Shown here in pieces: positions 62,009 to 64,000 of a DNA stretch of 64,000 nt (positions within the stretch are counted from its first letter, which is position 1; every line of letters starts with the position of its first letter). This DNA comes from Neobacillus ginsengisoli (GTDB lineage Bacteria; Bacillota; Bacilli; Bacillales_B; DSM-18226). Made by a program: the position numbers and the translations under genes. The notes beneath the pieces were generated by a model. That model searched no databases, had not been told where the DNA came from, and was given only the letters and a program-made list of their open reading frames with translations. The DNA lies in contig NZ_JAUSTW010000006.1 in assembly GCF_030813055.1 (NCBI RefSeq), forward strand, positions 1-64,000. The letters run 5' to 3'.

Positions 62009-62788
62009 ATGGCTGAACGTTTAATTCAATCAATTGAAAGAGCAGCGGATGTCCTTGAATTGTTTTTGGCCGCACATCAAGATCTAAGTGTTAAAGAGAT
62101 TAGTGACAAGCTTGGTTTATCTAAGAGTACGGTTCATGGCATTATCAAGACACTTGAGTATAGAGGGTACCTGGAGCAAAATCCCGATGATTTGAAGTAT
62201 AAGCTTGGTTTGAAGCTTTTTGAACTGGGAAATAGGGTTGTTAATAACCTTGACCTTGGAAAAATTGCCCGTCCAATCATAAAAGAACTTGTGGAGGACC
62301 TGATGGAAACGGTCCACCTCGTTGTATTTGAACGCGGTGAAGTGATTTACATTGAAAAGTTAGACGGCCCTCGTGCCTTAAGGATTTACTCACAGGTTGG
62401 CAAAAGAGCTCCAATTCATTGTACAGGGGTTGGAAAAGCGATTCTTGCCTTTCAAGAGGAAGAAGAAATTGAAAGGATTTTATCGAACACGGATTTGCAA
62501 TCGTTTACAGAGTACACATTGACTGATAAAGAGGACATAAAAAAACAGTTACGTACGATTCAGGAGCAAGGCTATTCAATTGACGATGAAGAAATCGAAT
62601 TGGGACTCAAATGCGTTGCCGCGCCAATTTTTGATCACCAGGGTAAAGTGATCGCTGCAATTAGCTGCGCCTCACCTAAAATCAGGTTGAGCGAAGAAAA
62701 GCTTGTTGAAGTCATCAAAGTGATCAAACTTGCTGCTGCCAAGATTTCGCAAAGTATGGGGTATAATGCCGAACATGCCCTTGTGTAG
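62009..62788 (+). CDS. IclR-family transcriptional regulator
   Basis: A 259-residue regulator. The winged [23 protein letters not shown] is at residues 26-45 and the wing follows in [20 protein letters not shown]; the C-terminal ligand domain contains the IclR signature [20 protein letters not shown] near 188. AAAGGAG is 8 nt before the ATG. The next genes encode the last two enzymes of a catechol meta-cleavage route, so it probably controls them and itself, with an aromatic or 2-oxo acid ligand. Confidence 0.92.
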   Translation: MAERLIQSIERAADVLELFLAAHQDLSVKEISDKLGLSKSTVHGIIKTLEYRGYLEQNPDDLKYKLGLKLFELGNRVVNNLDLGKIARPIIKELVEDLMETVHLVVFERGEVIYIEKLDGPRALRIYSQVGKRAPIHCTGVGKAILAFQEEEEIERILSNTDLQSFTEYTLTDKEDIKKQLRTIQEQGYSIDDEEIELGLKCVAAPIFDHQGKVIAAISCASPKIRLSEEKLVEVIKVIKLAAAKISQSMGYNAEHALV

Positions 62789-62837
62789 GTTTGGCTACAT
62801 AAAAAAAGATTCTGAATCACTAAGGAGGAGAATGGAT

Positions 62838-63725
62838 TTGTCTAAAGTTAAAGTTGCTATTCTTGGTTCAGGCAATATCGGAACCGATCTTATGATCAAA
62901 CTCGGCCGGTCTACTATTTTGGAGCTTACGGCTGTCATTGGAATTGACCCTGAGTCAGATGGTTTACGGCGTGCTAAAGAGCTAGGTTACTTGGCGGTTG
63001 ATACTGGCTTAGAGGGATTCCTTGAACACCACGCTGAATTAGCTGATATTGTGTTCGATGCAACATCAGCAAAGGCGCATGTCCGCCATGCCAAAATGTT
63101 AAAAGTAGCAGGAATAAAAGCGATTGATATGACTCCAGCAGCAAGGGGCGTTTTAGTGGTTCCTTCGGTAAATATAGGTTCAAATTTAGAAGCGGATAAT
63201 ATTAACCTCATTACTTGCGGCGGCCAGGCGACTATTCCAATGGTCCATGCCGTAAATCGTGTCAGCCCGGTAGAATATGCGGAAATCGTAGCCACCATTT
63301 CCAGCCGCAGTGCCGGACCCGGAACCCGTGCCAATATTGATGAGTTTACACAAACCACAGCAAGAGCCATTGAAGAAGTAGGAGGAGCAAAGAAAGGGAA
63401 AGCGATTATTATCCTAAACCCTGCTGAACCACCGATTTTAATGCGCGATACAGTCTATGCACTGGTAGAAGATGGAACGATGGACGAAGCGAAAATTACC
63501 CAATCCATTGAAGATATGGCGAAAACGGTTCAATCCTATGTCCCCGGTTATCGTCTGCGGACGGAACCAATCTTTGATGGCAATAAAGTAACCATATTCA
63601 TTGAAGTGGAAGGTGCAGGCGATTATTTACCGAAATACTCAGGGAACCTTGATATTATGACAGCTGCCGGGGTAAAAGTGGCGGAAGAATTTGCGGAAAA
63701 TCTAGTAGAAAAACAGCCGGTTTAA
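62838..63725 (+). CDS. acetaldehyde dehydrogenase (acetylating)
   Basis: A 295-residue acylating aldehyde dehydrogenase of the DmpF/MhpF family. [12 protein letters not shown] at residues 7-18 binds NAD, C127 in [11 protein letters not shown] is the acyl-enzyme Cys, and [19 protein letters not shown] near 154 is the family block. It converts acetaldehyde and CoA to acetyl-CoA in a channelled complex with the aldolase encoded next. TTG 62838 has AAGGAGG 9 nt before it and gives the natural start [13 protein letters not shown] 62832 is too close to the site. Confidence 0.94.
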   Translation: MSKVKVAILGSGNIGTDLMIKLGRSTILELTAVIGIDPESDGLRRAKELGYLAVDTGLEGFLEHHAELADIVFDATSAKAHVRHAKMLKVAGIKAIDMTPAARGVLVVPSVNIGSNLEADNINLITCGGQATIPMVHAVNRVSPVEYAEIVATISSRSAGPGTRANIDEFTQTTARAIEEVGGAKKGKAIIILNPAEPPILMRDTVYALVEDGTMDEAKITQSIEDMAKTVQSYVPGYRLRTEPIFDGNKVTIFIEVEGAGDYLPKYSGNLDIMTAAGVKVAEEFAENLVEKQPV

Positions 63726-63749
63726 GCTGTGGAAGGGAGAGAAAAAATA

Positions 63750-64000
63750 ATGCCAAATGTTCGAGATATTTTTATCACCGAGGTGGCATTGCGTGATGGC
63801 AGTCATGCCATTGCTCACCAATACACTGTAGAGCAGGTTCTAAAAGTAGCGAAAGCTTTAAATGATGCAGGTGTACCTTATATTGAAGTAACACATGGAG
63901 ACGGTTTAGCAGGATCATCCTTGCAATATGGACTTTCCCGAACAAATGAAATGGAATTAATTGAAGCAGCTGTGTCGGTAGCGGATCAGGCAAAAATCGC
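63750..64000 (+). CDS. 4-hydroxy-2-oxovalerate aldolase, 5' part
   Basis: The first 83 residues of a DmpG/MhpE-type aldolase: [20 protein letters not shown] with the metal- and substrate-binding ALRDGSHA, then [20 protein letters not shown] and [20 protein letters not shown]. It splits 4-hydroxy-2-oxovalerate into pyruvate and acetaldehyde, passed to the dehydrogenase encoded 24 bp upstream. AAGGGAGAG precedes ATG 63750. The gene continues past the right edge, as does the operon. Confidence 0.94.
   Translation, partial: MPNVRDIFITEVALRDGSHAIAHQYTVEQVLKVAKALNDAGVPYIEVTHGDGLAGSSLQYGLSRTNEMELIEAAVSVADQAKI

Overview
The window looks like a chromosomal segment from a low-GC, spore-former-type member of the Bacillaceae. 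The grounds are an rRNA operon end followed by a long tRNA cluster, strong GGAGG ribosome binding sites, frequent TTG/GTG starts, and recognisable Bacillus families (YabR, YhjC/YhjB, YerD, YfhP, IlvK, a Bacillus-type sigma-54 gab locus). The species cannot be fixed from sequence alone. There is no intact transposase, integrase, phage module or CRISPR array.

Layout. 1-1554: 3' end of a 5S rRNA gene and 12 tRNA genes. A 24-bp stretch covering the 5' end of the initiator tRNA gene is duplicated 139 bp upstream. 1.6-5.5 kb: small housekeeping-type genes and a decayed PEP-synthase-like C-terminus. 5.5-8.9 kb: an MFS exporter and aldo/keto reductase pair divergent from an HxlR regulator, with three palindromes spaced exactly 19 bp in the shared promoter. 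9.0-11.5 kb: a secreted, repeat-containing cell-wall glucosaminidase whose start codon appears damaged.

11.8-22.4 kb is a dense block of redox/electrophile-detoxification genes: three flavodoxin-fold quinone reductases, several short-chain dehydrogenases (SDRs), a glyoxalase-fold protein, two aldo/keto reductases, a quinone oxidoreductase, two MarR repressors and a TetR. Seven copies of one near-palindromic motif (TTGTAyryrCAA core) lie in its intergenic regions and suggest one MarR regulon. 22.4-31.2 kb: YerD-like FMN protein, metallo-beta-lactamase, small membrane proteins, a two-component system, and an SDR-ArsR pair under a near-consensus promoter. The intergenic regions here carry repeated palindromes and 21-bp periodic repeats.

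31.4-38.7 kb is a complete sigma-54-controlled GABA/putrescine-type catabolic locus: a CBS-PAS-AAA activator, an amino acid permease, a carbon-nitrogen hydrolase, GabT and an aldehyde dehydrogenase. It has two -24/-12 promoters, each preceded by a pair of identical activator-site candidates. 39-49.3 kb: IlvK, membrane hydrolase YfhP, glycosyltransferase, alkaline phosphatase, FkbM methyltransferase, YabR, and the YhjC/YhjB transporter. 49.6-61.8 kb: accessory and decayed genes (broken dehydrogenase, orphan FabF beside an XRE regulator, CAP-domain secreted protein, orphan Vsr endonuclease, DHA2 exporter, PP2C-amidase pair, a small HTH/NlpC-P60 island, NUDIX). 62.0-64.0 kb: start of an IclR-regulated meta-cleavage operon (acylating acetaldehyde dehydrogenase, 4-hydroxy-2-oxovalerate aldolase) running off the right edge.

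The least explained items are intergenic: the two 21-bp periodic repeat loci, the triple 31-bp spaced motif upstream of the autolysin, the three TAATCAAACGTTTGATTA-type palindromes without a local regulator, the GGACAA dispersed repeats, and the 24-bp initiator-tRNA duplication. All functions are read from motifs and family knowledge; no database search was run.
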